From Actinocorallia populi (GTDB taxonomy: Bacteria > Actinomycetota > Actinomycetes > Streptosporangiales > Streptosporangiaceae), in assembly GCF_002995495.1 (NCBI RefSeq), contig NZ_PVZV01000002.1:558001-622000 (forward strand): a stretch of DNA of 64,000 bases, in the 5' to 3' direction. Shown piece after piece: positions 55,320 to 64,000 of this stretch. Both the position numbers and the translations under genes were made by a program. The notes under the pieces were generated by a model. The model was not told the DNA's origin and made no database searches. It worked only from the letters and a program-made list of their open reading frames with translations. Every line of letters begins with the position of its first letter. Within the stretch, counting starts at the first letter, position 1.

Positions 55320-56234
55320 ATGGCTCCCGTCGTCACCATGCGACAGCTGCTCGAGAGCGGCGTGCACTTCGGCCACCAGACGCGTCGCTGGAACCCGAAG
55401 ATGAAGCGCTTCATCCTCACCGAGCGCAACGGCATCTACATCATCGACCTCGAGCAGTCGCTCGGGCACATCGACCGCGCCTACGAGTTCATCAAGGCGA
55501 CCGTCGCGCACGGCGGCACGATCCTGTTCGTCGGCACCAAGAAGCAGGCGCAGGAGGCCATCGCCGAGCAGGCGACCCGTGTCGGGATGCCGTACGTCAA
55601 CCAGCGCTGGCTGGGCGGCATGCTCACCAACTTCTCCACCGTCCACAAGCGGCTGCAGCGCCTCAAGGAGCTCGAGCTCCTGGACTTCGACGACGTGGCC
55701 GGCTCCGGCATGACGAAGAAGGAGCTGCTGGGTCTCAAGCGCGAGAAGGACAAGCTGGAGAAGACCCTCGGCGGTATCCGCGACATGGCGAAGGTCCCCT
55801 CCGCCGTGTGGATCGTGGACACCAAGAAGGAACACATCGCGATCAGCGAGGCTAAGAAGCTGAACATCCCGGTCGTCGCGATCCTCGACACCAACTGCGA
55901 CCCCGACGAGGTCGACTACCCGATCCCGGGTAACGACGACGCCATCCGCGCCGTCAGCATCCTCACCCGCGTGGTCGCCGACGCCGCGGCCGACGGCCTG
56001 CTGGTGCGCTCCGGCGGCGGCGCCGGCGCGGACAAGGCGGCCGAGGTCGCCGAGCCGCTGGCCGAGTGGGAGCGCGAGCTGCTCGAGGGCAAGAAGGACG
56101 AGGCCCCCGCCGAGGCCGCTGCGGCCGAGGCTCCCGCCGAAGCCGCCGCCGAGGCGCCCGCCGAGGCCGCGGAGGCCCCCGAGGCCCCCGAGGCCGCCGC
56201 CGAGGCTCCTGCCGAGGCCCCTGCCGCCGAGTAA
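55320..56234 (+). CDS. rpsB: 30S ribosomal protein S2
   Basis: 304 aa. Core S2 ([20 protein letters not shown]) plus a 50-residue tail rich in Ala, Glu and Pro, an actinobacterial extension. ATG 55320. The leader of about 160 nt starts after a likely -10 TAAACT near 55152-55157. tsf follows after a hairpin. Confidence 0.98.
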   Translation: MAPVVTMRQLLESGVHFGHQTRRWNPKMKRFILTERNGIYIIDLEQSLGHIDRAYEFIKATVAHGGTILFVGTKKQAQEAIAEQATRVGMPYVNQRWLGGMLTNFSTVHKRLQRLKELELLDFDDVAGSGMTKKELLGLKREKDKLEKTLGGIRDMAKVPSAVWIVDTKKEHIAISEAKKLNIPVVAILDTNCDPDEVDYPIPGNDDAIRAVSILTRVVADAAADGLLVRSGGGAGADKAAEVAEPLAEWERELLEGKKDEAPAEAAAAEAPAEAAAEAPAEAAEAPEAPEAAAEAPAEAPAAE

Positions 56235-56243
56235 GTCCTCATC

Positions 56244-56271
56244 GAGCGCGGTCCCGCACGGGACCGCGCTC
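56244..56271. terminator. Hairpin between rpsB and tsf
   Basis: GAGCGCGGTCCC (56244-56255), loop gcac, GGGACCGCGCTC (56260-56271). No T tract, so it may act as an attenuator or processing site that sets the S2:EF-Ts ratio. Confidence 0.6.
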
Positions 56272-56313
56272 GGTCCAGAGCAGACAGCGCACCAAAAAAG
56301 GGATTCGAGAACC

Positions 56314-57150
56314 ATGGCGAACGTCACCGCCGCCGACGTCAAGCGGCTCCGTGAGCTCACCGGCTCCGGCATGATGGACTGCAAGAACGCCCTCACCGAG
56401 GCCGAGGGCGACTTCGACAAGGCCGTAGAGATCCTGCGCCTCAAGGGCGCCAAGGACGTCGGCAAGCGCGCCGAGCGCACCGCCGGCAACGGCCTGGTCG
56501 CCGAGTACTTCCAGGGCGAGGGCGACGGCACCCTGCTCGAGCTCAACTGCGAGACGGACTTCGTCGCCAAGAACGAGGGCTTCATCTCCCTCGCCGACAA
56601 GATCACCAAGTTCGCCGCCGAGTCCGGCCTCGCGGACGTGCCGGCCCTGCTGGCCGCGGAGATCGAGCCGGGCAAGACCGTCCAGGCCCTGATCCAGGAG
56701 AACTCCGCCACCATCGGCGAGAAGCTGGAGCTGCGCCGCTTCGTGCACTTCACCGGCGCGTACGTGGCCAGCTACCTGCACAAGTCCGACCCCCAGCTGC
56801 CGCCGGCCACCGGTGTGCTGGTCCAGCTGGACAAGGCCAACCCGGAGATCGCCAAGGACATCGCCCAGCAGATCGCGGCGATGGCACCCAAGTACCTCAC
56901 CTTCGACGAGATCCCGGCCGACGTGATCGAGAAGGAGCGGGCGCTGGCCGAGACCAAGACCCGCGAGGAGGGCAAGCCCGAGGCCGCGATCGCCAAGATC
57001 GTCGAGGGCCGGGTCAACGCCTACCTGCGTGACTTCGTCCTGCTGGAGCAGGCCTTCGTCAAGGACAACAAGAAGACCATCGCCAAGCTTCTGGACGAGG
57101 CGGGCGTCAAGGTCGAGCGGTTCGTCCGCTTCAAGGTCGGCCAGGCCTGA
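56314..57150 (+). CDS. tsf: Elongation factor Ts
   Basis: 278-aa nucleotide exchange factor for EF-Tu. N-terminal UBA-like domain with [16 protein letters not shown], then the conserved dimerisation region [14 protein letters not shown] 56314. Cotranscribed with rpsB through the hairpin upstream. pyrH begins 91 bp downstream. Confidence 0.98.
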   Translation: MANVTAADVKRLRELTGSGMMDCKNALTEAEGDFDKAVEILRLKGAKDVGKRAERTAGNGLVAEYFQGEGDGTLLELNCETDFVAKNEGFISLADKITKFAAESGLADVPALLAAEIEPGKTVQALIQENSATIGEKLELRRFVHFTGAYVASYLHKSDPQLPPATGVLVQLDKANPEIAKDIAQQIAAMAPKYLTFDEIPADVIEKERALAETKTREEGKPEAAIAKIVEGRVNAYLRDFVLLEQAFVKDNKKTIAKLLDEAGVKVERFVRFKVGQA

Positions 57151-57217
57151 GCAGCACCTCCTTTCGGGGAGTGATCCGCTTTCTCCTTAGCCGGGGGAAA
57201 CCTAAGGTAGAACGTGA

Positions 57218-58000
<783 letters not shown>

Positions 58001-58015
58001 ACGGGAGCCAGTGCA

Positions 58016-58573
58016 GTGATCGATGACATCCTCCTCGAGGCAGAGGAGAAGATGGAGAAGGCGGTCGCGGTCGCCAAGGAGGACTTCACCGGTATCCGCA
58101 CCGGCCGGGTCACCCCCGCCATGTTCAACAGGATCATGGTGGAGTACTACGGCGCGTTGACCCCGGTGAACCAGCTCGCCTCCTTCCACCTGCCCGAGCC
58201 GCGCATGGTGGTCATCCAGCCGTTCGACAAGAGCTCGATGGCCGCCATCGAGAAGGCGATCCGCAACAGCGACCTGGGGGTGAACCCGGGCAACGACGGA
58301 TCGATCATCCGGGTGATCTTCCCCGAGCTGTCGGAGGAGCGCCGCCGGGAGTACATCAAGATCGCGGGCGGCAAGGCCGAGGACGCCAAGATCTCGATCC
58401 GCAACATCCGCCGCAAGGCCAACGACACCCTCGACAAGCTCGTCAAGGACGGCGAGGCCGGCGAGGACGAGGTACGGCGTGCCGAGAAGGAGCTCGACGA
58501 GGCGACCAAGAAGTACGTGGCCTCCGTCGACGCACTGCTCGAGCACAAGAAGGCAGAGCTGCTCGAAGTCTGA
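58016..58573 (+). CDS. frr: Ribosome recycling factor
   Basis: 185-aa factor that splits post-termination ribosomes with EF-G. Domain I helices ([20 protein letters not shown]) and the closing [21 protein letters not shown] segment match the family. GTG 58016. Stop overlaps cdsA start (TGATG), so pyrH-frr-cdsA are coupled. Confidence 0.98.
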   Translation: MIDDILLEAEEKMEKAVAVAKEDFTGIRTGRVTPAMFNRIMVEYYGALTPVNQLASFHLPEPRMVVIQPFDKSSMAAIEKAIRNSDLGVNPGNDGSIIRVIFPELSEERRREYIKIAGGKAEDAKISIRNIRRKANDTLDKLVKDGEAGEDEVRRAEKELDEATKKYVASVDALLEHKKAELLEV

Positions 58574-59412
58574 TGGCCCAGTCGACAGAGCCCACGGCCA
58601 GACGCAATCCGGGGCGCAACGTTCCGGTGGCCGTGGGAGTGGGACTGGGACTGGCCACGCTGGTCCTGGTCTCGCTTTATACGGTACGGCAGTCCTTCAT
58701 CGTGGTCGTGCTGGTCTTCGGCGGGGTGGCGTTGTGGGAACTGAACTCGGGCTTCGCCAGCCGGGGGATCAGGATCCCGATGCTCCCCCTGGCGATCGGC
58801 GGGGCCGCGATGCTCCCCCTCGCGTTCTTCCACGGCCCCGGCGGCCTGGTCATCACCCTGGCGCTGACCGTCCTCGTCCTGCTGATCTGGCGGATGAAGG
58901 ACGGCGCCGACGGCTACGTCCGAGACGTCACCGCCGGTGTGTTCACCGCCGTCTACCTGCCGTTCCTGGTGGGCTTCGCGATGCTGCTGCTGGTGCCGGA
59001 GAACGGCGCGCACCAGATCGTGGTGTTCATCGCGGTGACGGTCGCCAGTGACATCGGCGGCTTCTTCGTCGGCGCCTACCTGGGCAAGCACAAGATCGCC
59101 CCGAGGATCAGCCCGAAGAAGACCTGGGAGGGCTTCGCCGGTTCGGCGCTGACGTGCATGGCGGTCGGCGCCTGGCTGCTGTCCTGGCTGCTGGAGCTGC
59201 ACTGGTGGCAGGGCGTGCTGCTGGGCGCCTGCGTGGTGCTGACGGCCACCCTCGGCGACCTCGTCGAGTCGATGATCAAGCGCGACCTGGGCATCAAGGA
59301 CCTGGGCACCCTGCTGCCCGGCCACGGCGGGGTGATGGACCGGCTGGACTCCCTGCTGATCACCGTCCCGGTGGTGTGGATCCTGCTGCAGGCGTTCCAC
59401 TCCTTCGGGTGA
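58573..59412 (+). CDS. cdsA: Phosphatidate cytidylyltransferase
   Basis: 279-aa integral membrane enzyme making CDP-diacylglycerol from phosphatidate and CTP. About eight hydrophobic helices; the signature is near the C-terminus ([25 protein letters not shown]). ATG overlaps the frr stop by one base. Links this operon to phospholipid synthesis. Confidence 0.96.
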   Translation: MAQSTEPTARRNPGRNVPVAVGVGLGLATLVLVSLYTVRQSFIVVVLVFGGVALWELNSGFASRGIRIPMLPLAIGGAAMLPLAFFHGPGGLVITLALTVLVLLIWRMKDGADGYVRDVTAGVFTAVYLPFLVGFAMLLLVPENGAHQIVVFIAVTVASDIGGFFVGAYLGKHKIAPRISPKKTWEGFAGSALTCMAVGAWLLSWLLELHWWQGVLLGACVVLTATLGDLVESMIKRDLGIKDLGTLLPGHGGVMDRLDSLLITVPVVWILLQAFHSFG

Positions 59413-59426
59413 GCGAGACTGGAAGC

Positions 59427-60560
59427 ATGTCGCAAGAGAACACCCCGCCAGCACCGCCCGCGCCCGGACGGCTCGTCTTCGCCGGGCCCCGGCGGGCCAA
59501 GCCGCCCCGCCACCTGGCCGACCTGACGGTCGCCGAGCGGCGGGAGGCCGTCGCGGCGCTGGGCGAGAAGCCGTTCCGCGCCGACCAGCTGTCCCGCCAC
59601 TACTTCGACCGCCTCGTCGACGACCCGGCCGACATGCCGGACCTCTCCAAGGCGCTGCGCGAGAAGCTGGTCCCCGAGCTGCTGCCGCGCCTGCTCACCC
59701 CTGTGCGGGACCTGGCCTGCGACGGCGGCAGCACCCACAAGACGGTGTGGAAGGCCTTCGACGGCGTCCTGTTCGAGTCCGTCCTGATGCGCTACCCCGA
59801 CCGGGTGACGATGTGCGTCTCCTCCCAGGCCGGGTGCGGCATGAACTGCCCGTTCTGCGCCACCGGCCAGGCGGGCCTGACCCGCAACCTGTCGACCGCC
59901 GAGATCGTCGAGCAGGTCGCGGCCGGGCAGCGGGCGCTCAACCAGGGCCGGATCACCGGCGGTCCGGGCCGGGTCAGCAACATCGTCTTCATGGGCATGG
60001 GCGAGCCCCTGGCCAACTACAAGGCGGTGCTGGGCGCGGTCCGGCGCATCACCGAGCCGGCCCCGGCGGGGCTGGGCATCTCCCAGCGCGGTGTGACGGT
60101 CTCGACGGTCGGGCTGGTCCCGGCGATCGAGAAGCTCACCGCGGAGGGCCTCTCGGTGCGCCTGGCGGTCTCCCTGCACGCCCCCGACGACGAGCTGCGC
60201 GACACCCTCGTGCCGATCAACACCCGCTGGAAGGTGCGCGAGGTGCTGGACGCGGCCTGGGGCTACGCGCGCGAGTCGGGCAGGCGGGTCTCCATCGAGT
60301 ACGCGCTGATCAAGGACGTCAACGACCAGGCCTGGCGGGCCGATCTGCTGGGCAGGCTCTTGAAAGGCAAGCTCGTTCACGTCAATCTGATCCCGTTGAA
60401 CCCCACACCGGGATCGAAGTGGACGGCGTCGCGTCCCGAGGACGAGCGCGAGTTCGTACGGCGGCTGGCCGGGCACGGGGTGGCAGTGACCGTCCGCGAC
60501 ACCCGGGGGAGGGAGATCGACGGCGCCTGCGGCCAGCTGGCCGCCGCCGTGAAGACCTGA
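59427..60560 (+). CDS. rlmN: 23S rRNA/tRNA adenine-C2 methyltransferase
   Basis: 377-aa radical-SAM methyltransferase modifying A2503 and tRNA A37. Cluster cysteines are Cys137, Cys141 and Cys144 (CGMNCPFC), the resolving Cys130 lies in MCVSSQ, and the methyl-carrying Cys is in the C-terminal [10 protein letters not shown] 59427 with GGAAG close upstream. Fourth gene of the pyrH-frr-cdsA run. Confidence 0.97.
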   Translation: MSQENTPPAPPAPGRLVFAGPRRAKPPRHLADLTVAERREAVAALGEKPFRADQLSRHYFDRLVDDPADMPDLSKALREKLVPELLPRLLTPVRDLACDGGSTHKTVWKAFDGVLFESVLMRYPDRVTMCVSSQAGCGMNCPFCATGQAGLTRNLSTAEIVEQVAAGQRALNQGRITGGPGRVSNIVFMGMGEPLANYKAVLGAVRRITEPAPAGLGISQRGVTVSTVGLVPAIEKLTAEGLSVRLAVSLHAPDDELRDTLVPINTRWKVREVLDAAWGYARESGRRVSIEYALIKDVNDQAWRADLLGRLLKGKLVHVNLIPLNPTPGSKWTASRPEDEREFVRRLAGHGVAVTVRDTRGREIDGACGQLAAAVKT

Positions 60561-60577
60561 CCGAGGAGGTCCTCCAG

Positions 60578-61117
60578 GTGGCACGGTTCCCCCGAGTGCT
60601 GCGCGGCTACTTCACCAGCGAGGTCGACGCCCTGCTGCTGCGGATCGAGGCGGCGCTGGGCCGCACCGACGCGCCGGTGCCCCCGATCACTGCGGACGAG
60701 CTGCGGGCGACGAAGCTGAGCGTCGTGGTGCGGGGGTATGACCCGCACGCGGTGGACGGCGCCCTGCTGGAGTACGCCAGGGAGCTGGAGCACCGGGAGC
60801 GGGGCGGCGGCGAGCCCTACACCGAGACGGTCGCGGGCCAGGTGCCCTGGCTGGTCCGGTGGATCGAGCAGGCGCAGTTCTCCACCACGCGGCTGCGGCC
60901 GGGCTACCGGGAGCGGGACGTCGACGAGCTCCTGGACCGGGTGACGGCGGGCCTGCTCGGCCAGGCGCCTCCGGTCCACGCCGACGACATCCGCAAGTGC
61001 GTGTTCGGCTCGGCGTTCCTGGGCGCGGGCTACAACGAGGTCGAGGTCGACCGCTTCCTGGACGAGCTGGCCGCCGCGCTCGACCACCTCCGGCAGGCGG
61101 GCAGCGCACCCGGTTAG
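60578..61117 (+). CDS. DivIVA-domain protein
   Basis: 179 aa with several short DivIVA-like repeats: FTSEVDALLLRIEAAL, VVVRGYDPHAVDGALLEYA, RPGYRERDVDELLDRV and GAGYNEVEVDRFLDEL. Each has the aromatic/Glu-V-D pattern found in actinobacterial DivIVA-domain proteins. GTG 60578 with GAGGAGG 8 nt upstream. No long coiled coil, so unlike DivIVA itself; perhaps a polar or wall-synthesis adaptor. Its stop lies within the -10 of the HIT gene. Confidence 0.85.
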   Translation: MARFPRVLRGYFTSEVDALLLRIEAALGRTDAPVPPITADELRATKLSVVVRGYDPHAVDGALLEYARELEHRERGGGEPYTETVAGQVPWLVRWIEQAQFSTTRLRPGYRERDVDELLDRVTAGLLGQAPPVHADDIRKCVFGSAFLGAGYNEVEVDRFLDELAAALDHLRQAGSAPG

Positions 61118-61127
61118 GCTGGCCGCC

Positions 61128-61538
61128 ATGGACGGGTGCGTGTTCTGCGAGATCGTCTCCGGGCGTACGGCCGCCCACCGCGTGCTGGACGAGCCGGAGG
61201 GCGTCGCCTTCCTGGACACGCGCCCGCTGATCAAGGGCCATGTGCTGCTGGTGCCCAGGCGGCACCACGAGACGCTGACGGACGTGCCGCCCGAGCTGCT
61301 GGGCCCGCTGTTCACGCTGGCGCAGCGGCTGGCGGGGGCGGTGCAGCGGGGCACGGGCGCAGCGGGGACGTTCGTGGCGATGAACAACAAGGTCAGCCAG
61401 AGCGTGCCGCACCTGCACGTCCACGTGGTGCCGCGCGACCGCGGAGACGGCCTCAAGGGCTTCTTCTGGCCCCGCCACGCCTACGACTCAGACGAGGAGG
61501 CCGCCGCGCACGCCGAGCGGATCAGGGCGGCCCTGTAG
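61128..61538 (+). CDS. HIT-family nucleotide-binding hydrolase
   Basis: 136-aa histidine-triad protein; triad HLHVHVVPR is intact, the N-terminal CVFCEIVSG and the FVAMNNKVSQSVPH loop also. ATG 61128 follows TAGGCT (61115-61120) by 7 nt and has no Shine-Dalgarno, so leaderless. Cleaves adenosine phosphoramidates or dinucleotides in relatives; substrate unknown here. Confidence 0.93.
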   Translation: MDGCVFCEIVSGRTAAHRVLDEPEGVAFLDTRPLIKGHVLLVPRRHHETLTDVPPELLGPLFTLAQRLAGAVQRGTGAAGTFVAMNNKVSQSVPHLHVHVVPRDRGDGLKGFFWPRHAYDSDEEAAAHAERIRAAL

Positions 61539-61543
61539 GCGTC

Positions 61544-62008
61544 TCAGCGCGTTCCCCAGGAGTAGGTCTGCTTCCTGAGCTTGAGGTAGACGAAGCTCTC
61601 GGTGCTGACGACGGCGGGGACGGCGCGGATCCGGCCGAGGATCTCCAGCAGCTGCTCGTCGGTCTCGGCGACCAGCTCGACCAGCAGGTCGAAGGAGCCC
61701 GCCGTGATCACGACGTAGTCGATCTCCGGCATGGCGGCCAGCTCGTCGGCCGCCTTCTCCAGGTCGCCTCGGCACTTGATGCCGATCATCGTCTGCCGGG
61801 AGAAGCCCAGCATCATGGGGTCGGTGACCCCGACGATCTGCATGACCCCGGCGTCCAGCAGCCGCTGGACGCGCTGGCGCACCGCCGCCTCCGACAGCCC
61901 GACGGCCTTGCCGATGGCCGCGTAGGAGCGCCGGCCGTCCTGCTGCAGCTGCTCGATGATGCGCTTGGAGGTCTCGTCCAGATGGACGCGCCGGGCGGGC
62001 TCGCTCAT
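61544..62008 (-). CDS. Lrp/AsnC-family transcriptional regulator
   Basis: 154 aa: N-terminal helix-turn-helix (SYAAIGKAVGLSEAAVRQRV) and C-terminal RAM effector domain. Starts at ATG 62008, 9 nt after GGAAAG; ATG 62017 is also possible. Divergent from an aldehyde dehydrogenase/polyamine transporter locus, so it probably controls it in response to an amino acid or polyamine. This pairing is conserved in Streptomyces; the ligand is not known. Confidence 0.93.
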   Translation of the reverse strand: MSEPARRVHLDETSKRIIEQLQQDGRRSYAAIGKAVGLSEAAVRQRVQRLLDAGVMQIVGVTDPMMLGFSRQTMIGIKCRGDLEKAADELAAMPEIDYVVITAGSFDLLVELVAETDEQLLEILGRIRAVPAVVSTESFVYLKLRKQTYSWGTR

Positions 62009-62112
62009 GGGGGACATCTTTCCGGGTCGCCTTGGGTACGGAAGCCGCAGAACCTCGCGGCCCTGCCATTGAACCGTTCCTAGCTGCGACATCAGCTCAC
62101 CGGATGGCAGTT

Positions 62113-62180
62113 TTGCAAGTGATTCCGTCGAGAAACGTGTTTGTAACAACGGAATCTATTGTTTGCGGGGTTATGCTCTG
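62113..62180. promoter_or_regulatory. Divergent control region, Lrp regulator and dehydrogenase
   Basis: Holds inverted copies GATTCCGT (62121-62128) and ACGGAATC (62149-62156), a TTGCAA palindrome (62113-62118) and a TATGCT -10-like element near 62172. Likely binding site of the adjacent Lrp protein. The region is notably AT-richer than its surroundings. Confidence 0.5.
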
Positions 62181-62219
62181 CAACAGTCAGGTCGACACGG
62201 AACACGGCGGAGGTCGAGG

Positions 62220-63656
62220 ATGACCGGCAAGGAACTCTTGCGCAACTTCGTGAACGGGAAGTACGTCGACGCCAGGGACGGAGGGGTCTCCGACGTCGTG
62301 GACCCCAGTACCGCAGAGGTCTACGCGCAGGCGCCGGTGTCGGGCGCGGCGGACGTCGAGGCGGCCTGCGCGGCGGCGGCCGAGGCCTTCGAGGGGTGGC
62401 GGGACGCCACGCCCAAGGACCGCAGCCTGGCCCTGCTGAGGTTCGCCGACGCGATCGAGGCGCGCGGCGAGGAGCTCGTCGCGGCCGAGTGCCGCAACAC
62501 CGGCAAGCCGCTGCAGCTCACCAGGGAGGAGGAGCTGCCTCCCATGGTGGACAACATCCGCTTCTTCGCAGGGGCCGCCCGCATCCTGGAGGGCAGGTCC
62601 ACCGGCGAGTACCTGGCCGACCACACCTCCTCGGTCCGCCGCGAGCCGATCGGGGTCTGCGCCCAGGTCACGCCGTGGAACTACCCGATGATGATGGCGG
62701 TGTGGAAGTTCGCCCCCGCGCTGGCGGCGGGCAACACCGTGGTGCTCAAGCCGTCGGACACCACCCCGGTCACCACGCTGATGCTGGCCGAGATCGCCGC
62801 GGAGTTCCTGCCGCCCGGCGTGTTCAACGTCGTCACCGGCGACCGCGACACGGGCCGCGCGCTGGTGGAGCACCCGGTCCCGCAGATGGTGTCGATCACC
62901 GGCTCGGTGCGGGCGGGCAGGGAGGTCGCAACCTCGGCCGCCCGCGACCTGAAGAAGGTGCACCTGGAGCTAGGCGGCAAGGCGCCGGTGGTGGTGTTCG
63001 ACGACGCAGACATCGCCGCCGCGGCCGAGGGCATCGCGGGCGCCGGCCTGTTCAACGCGGGCCAGGACTGCACCGCGGCCACCCGCGTCCTGGTGCACGA
63101 GCGCATCGCCGCGGACTTCACCGCCGCGCTGGCCGAGGCCGCCGCAGGGCTGAAGACCGCGGGCCCGGACGACCCGGACGCCTACTACGGCCCGGTCAAC
63201 AACGCGGACCAGCTCGCCCGCGTCCAGGGCTTCCTGGACCGGGTGCCCGGCCACGCCACGGTCGAGACCGGCGGCTCCCGGGTGGGGGAGAAGGGCTACT
63301 TCTTCGCCCCGACCGTCATCTCGGGCGTGCGCCAGGACGACGAGCACGTCCAGGAGGAGATCTTCGGCCCGGTCATGACCGTGCAGCCGTTCTCCGACGA
63401 GGACCTCGCGGTGCGCTGGGCCAACGGCGTCAAGTACGGTCTTTCGGCGTCGGTCTGGACGAAGGACCACGGCAGGGCGATGCGGATGACCCGGCGGCTG
63501 GACTTCGGAGCGGTGTGGGTCAATACCCACATACCCTTTGTGTCCGAAATGCCGCATGGCGGCTTCAAGCACTCGGGATACGGCAAAGACCTGTCGATGT
63601 ACGGTTTCGAGGATTACACCCGGATCAAGCACGTCATGCACTACCTGGGCGCCTGA
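62220..63656 (+). CDS. Aminobutyraldehyde-type aldehyde dehydrogenase
   Basis: 478-aa NAD-dependent enzyme oxidising gamma-aminobutyraldehyde or a related aldehyde to the acid, the usual step after putrescine transamination or oxidation. Motifs: VTPWNYP substrate/NAD site, catalytic Glu in HLELGGKAP, catalytic Cys in FNAGQDCTAATR. ATG 62220 with GGAGG spaced 7 nt. Neighbouring potA-like gene supports polyamine use. Betaine or other aldehyde specificity cannot be excluded. Confidence 0.93.
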   Translation: MTGKELLRNFVNGKYVDARDGGVSDVVDPSTAEVYAQAPVSGAADVEAACAAAAEAFEGWRDATPKDRSLALLRFADAIEARGEELVAAECRNTGKPLQLTREEELPPMVDNIRFFAGAARILEGRSTGEYLADHTSSVRREPIGVCAQVTPWNYPMMMAVWKFAPALAAGNTVVLKPSDTTPVTTLMLAEIAAEFLPPGVFNVVTGDRDTGRALVEHPVPQMVSITGSVRAGREVATSAARDLKKVHLELGGKAPVVVFDDADIAAAAEGIAGAGLFNAGQDCTAATRVLVHERIAADFTAALAEAAAGLKTAGPDDPDAYYGPVNNADQLARVQGFLDRVPGHATVETGGSRVGEKGYFFAPTVISGVRQDDEHVQEEIFGPVMTVQPFSDEDLAVRWANGVKYGLSASVWTKDHGRAMRMTRRLDFGAVWVNTHIPFVSEMPHGGFKHSGYGKDLSMYGFEDYTRIKHVMHYLGA

Positions 63657-63737
63657 CGCCCGCAGCTCCACCGGCCCGGTGGGACGGCCCCCGACCGCCC
63701 CGCCGGGCTCCGCGCAACCCCCGAAGGACACAAGTCA

Positions 63738-64000
63738 ATGACGGATACCCCCGCCATCGAGCTCGCCGGCGTCGTGAAGGAGTTCACGTCGCACGGCGAG
63801 ACCGTCCAAGCCGTCAAAGGCGTCGACCTGAGCATCGGCGAAGGGGAGTTCTTCTCCCTTCTAGGGCCCTCCGGGTGCGGCAAGACCACGACCATGCGGA
63901 TGGTCGCGGGCTTCGACGAACCCACGTCGGGCCGGATCCTCCTGCACGGGCAGGACGTGGTGGGCGTGCCGCCGAACAGGCGGGACGTGAACATGGTGTT
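63738..64000 (+). CDS. ABC transporter ATP-binding protein (PotA-like), 3' end cut
   Basis: The first 87 residues of an importer ATPase: beta-strand [16 protein letters not shown], Walker [14 protein letters not shown] and [10 protein letters not shown]...RRDVNMVF, close to spermidine/putrescine PotA. ATG 63738, 82 bp after the dehydrogenase; GAAGGA upstream. The gene runs off the window; permease and binding-protein genes presumably follow. Regulation is probably by the Lrp protein at 61544. Confidence 0.88.
   Translation, partial: MTDTPAIELAGVVKEFTSHGETVQAVKGVDLSIGEGEFFSLLGPSGCGKTTTMRMVAGFDEPTSGRILLHGQDVVGVPPNRRDVNMV

Overview
This is a very GC-rich chromosomal segment from a mycelial actinomycete. 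Third codon positions are almost all G or C, GTG and TTG starts are common, and several genes look leaderless. The gene order matches the conserved actinobacterial core known from Streptomyces: ndgR-leuCD-hup-cofC-gpsA-ddl-thiL-rpmB-recG-coaD-rnc-smc-ftsY-amtB/glnK/glnD-ffh-rpsP-trmD-rplS-lepB-rnhB-rpsB-tsf-pyrH-frr-cdsA-rlmN. Details such as the free-standing RAM-domain gene beside thiL suggest Streptosporangiales (Streptosporangium/Nonomuraea-like), but this is inferred and not proven.

Layout. 1-4.7 kb: two acyl-CoA synthetase genes (the first cut by the window edge), a methyltransferase and an esterase. 4.8-7.6 kb: leucine biosynthesis (leuCD) divergent from its probable IclR-type regulator ndgR. 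7.8-12.7 kb: HU protein, a 295-bp inverted-repeat element that may encode a small RNA, F420 biosynthesis (cofC), acyltransferase, gpsA and ddl. 12.7-18.5 kb: lipoproteins, a shrunken formamidase-like gene, thiL (with no ordinary start codon) and thiD. 18.7-28.4 kb: a small conflict-system-like protein, rpmB, a DAK-domain kinase, recG, rsmD, coaD, DUF177, rpmF, rnc, mutM and acylphosphatase. 28.6-33.5 kb: smc and ftsY. 34.4-38.5 kb: the nitrogen operon amtB-glnK-glnD behind a clear GlnR-type operator. 38.9-45.3 kb: ffh, then rpsP-khpA-rimM-trmD-rplS, lepB, and rnhB-DUF2469 preceded by a tiny leaderless leader ORF.

45.3-55 kb is the least ordinary part. It holds a 3.7-kb insertion with tandem repeats, an unknown coding remnant and a UDP-glucose dehydrogenase. 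Next comes yraN-comM-dprA in reverse orientation compared with the usual actinobacterial order, interrupted by a heptanucleotide minisatellite. It ends with xerC and a LytM-type peptidase, and no whiG is seen before rpsB. 55.3-61.5 kb returns to core genes (rpsB-tsf, pyrH-frr-cdsA-rlmN, a DivIVA-domain protein, a HIT protein). 61.5-64 kb starts a polyamine catabolism/uptake locus: an Lrp regulator divergent from an aminobutyraldehyde-type dehydrogenase and a PotA-like ABC ATPase cut by the window edge.

No rRNA, tRNA, CRISPR array, prophage or complete insertion sequence was recognised. No complete new multi-gene defence or biosynthetic system was found. The best leads are the 295-bp inverted-repeat element/RNA, the arginine-rich leader ORF of rnhB, the non-canonical thiL start, the lone EACC1-like gene and the repeat-rich rearranged region around ugd-dprA-comM.
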